Shown here one piece after another: positions 6,178 to 6,365 of a stretch of 6,365 nt of DNA. The notes under the pieces were generated by a model. That model saw nothing but the letters and a program-made list of their open reading frames with translations, did not search any database and was not told the DNA's origin. The stretch is taken from positions 1-6,365 of the forward strand of contig MVCZ01000028.1 in the NCBI GenBank assembly GCA_002049825.1. The letters run 5' to 3'. A program made the position numbers and the translations under genes. Source of the stretch: Candidatus Zhuqueibacterota bacterium 4484_188. Lineage in GTDB: Bacteria > Calditrichota > Calditrichia > RBG-13-44-9. The stretch's first letter is position 1. Each line of letters opens with the position of its first letter.

Positions 6178-6365
6178 TCAGCGCAACAGCAGCATTTTGC
6201 GGCTTTCCACAAAACCCTGCCCGGCAGACAGGCGGTAAATATAAACCCCGCTGGCAACTTCCCGTCCGGTGTTGTCACGTCCTTCCCAGGTTACCCGATG
6301 TTCACCGGCAGGTATTCGTCCATCTCCTAGTGTCTTTATCTTTTGTCCTAATATATTGAATACTT
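6178..6365 (-). CDS. C-terminal end of a secreted protein with type IX-style sorting tail (5' end outside window)
   Basis: 61 codons and a TGA stop remain; the start lies beyond the right edge. The visible residues begin VFNILGQKIKTLG and continue GEHRVTWEGRDNTG, REVASGVYIYRL and ESRKMLLLR. This is the second half of the type A sorting tail seen on two other genes here and aligns to both. The tail is the recognition signal for type IX-like export; the passenger protein cannot be identified. Its 3' end runs directly into the intergenic repeat block. GGCTAAAGCC just after the stop could form a 4-pair stem but has no T-run, so no clear terminator is seen. Confidence 0.9.
   Translation of the reverse strand, partial: VFNILGQKIKTLGDGRIPAGEHRVTWEGRDNTGREVASGVYIYRLSAGQGFVESRKMLLLR
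6181..6365 (-). repeat. Type IX-style C-terminal sorting tail, copy 3 of 3 (partial)
   Basis: Only the second half of the tail (from the GQKIK strand onward) is inside the window. At nucleotide level the stretch coding GREVASGVYIYRL is close to the matching stretch at about 2720-2770. Confidence 0.8.

Overview
The window looks like a chromosomal stretch from an uncultured bacterium of the FCB superphylum, in the KSB1 / Calditrichota / Marinimicrobia / Cloacimonadota neighbourhood. Three proteins end in a type IX-style (Por/T9SS type A) sorting tail of the form QNYPNPFN-x-ETVI ... WDGRDDTG ... SGVYIYRL ... KMLLxR. Every complete start is preceded by a good Shine-Dalgarno sequence (GGAGG, AGGAG, GAGG, AGGA), which argues against Bacteroidota proper, where SD sites are weak. 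The phylum is inferred from memory of these families, not from a search.

All recognised genes lie on the minus strand, so the reading order runs from right to left. (1) 6365-6178 is the last 61 residues of a secreted protein with a sorting tail. (2) 6177-5828 is a 350-base spacer: a compact nest of inverted and direct repeats next to the upstream gene, then an AT-rich stretch with one plausible promoter. (3) 5827-4928 encodes a probable lipoprotein with Ig-like (BsuPI-like) domains and no sorting tail. (4) 4842-2674 encodes a 722-residue protein, the most unusual gene here: a cysteine-containing N-terminal domain, an internal hydrophobic segment, three copies of a calcium-loop plus CxxCG...NMGF module, and a sorting tail. 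(5) 2658-1465 is a TTG-started secreted protein with an unknown N-terminal domain, a fibronectin type III domain and a sorting tail, only 15 bases after gene 4. (6) 1359-1 is a secreted FG-GAP/VCBS-type beta-propeller protein cut off by the window edge.

Genes 3 to 6 are co-directional with short gaps (85, 15 and 105 bases) and no convincing terminator between them, so they may form one operon for envelope or surface proteins. There are no enzymes of known pathway, no RNA genes, no CRISPR array, and no transposase or other complete mobile element. I do not see a complete, nameable new system. The best candidates for something undescribed are the architecture of the 722-residue protein and the nested repeat in the spacer.
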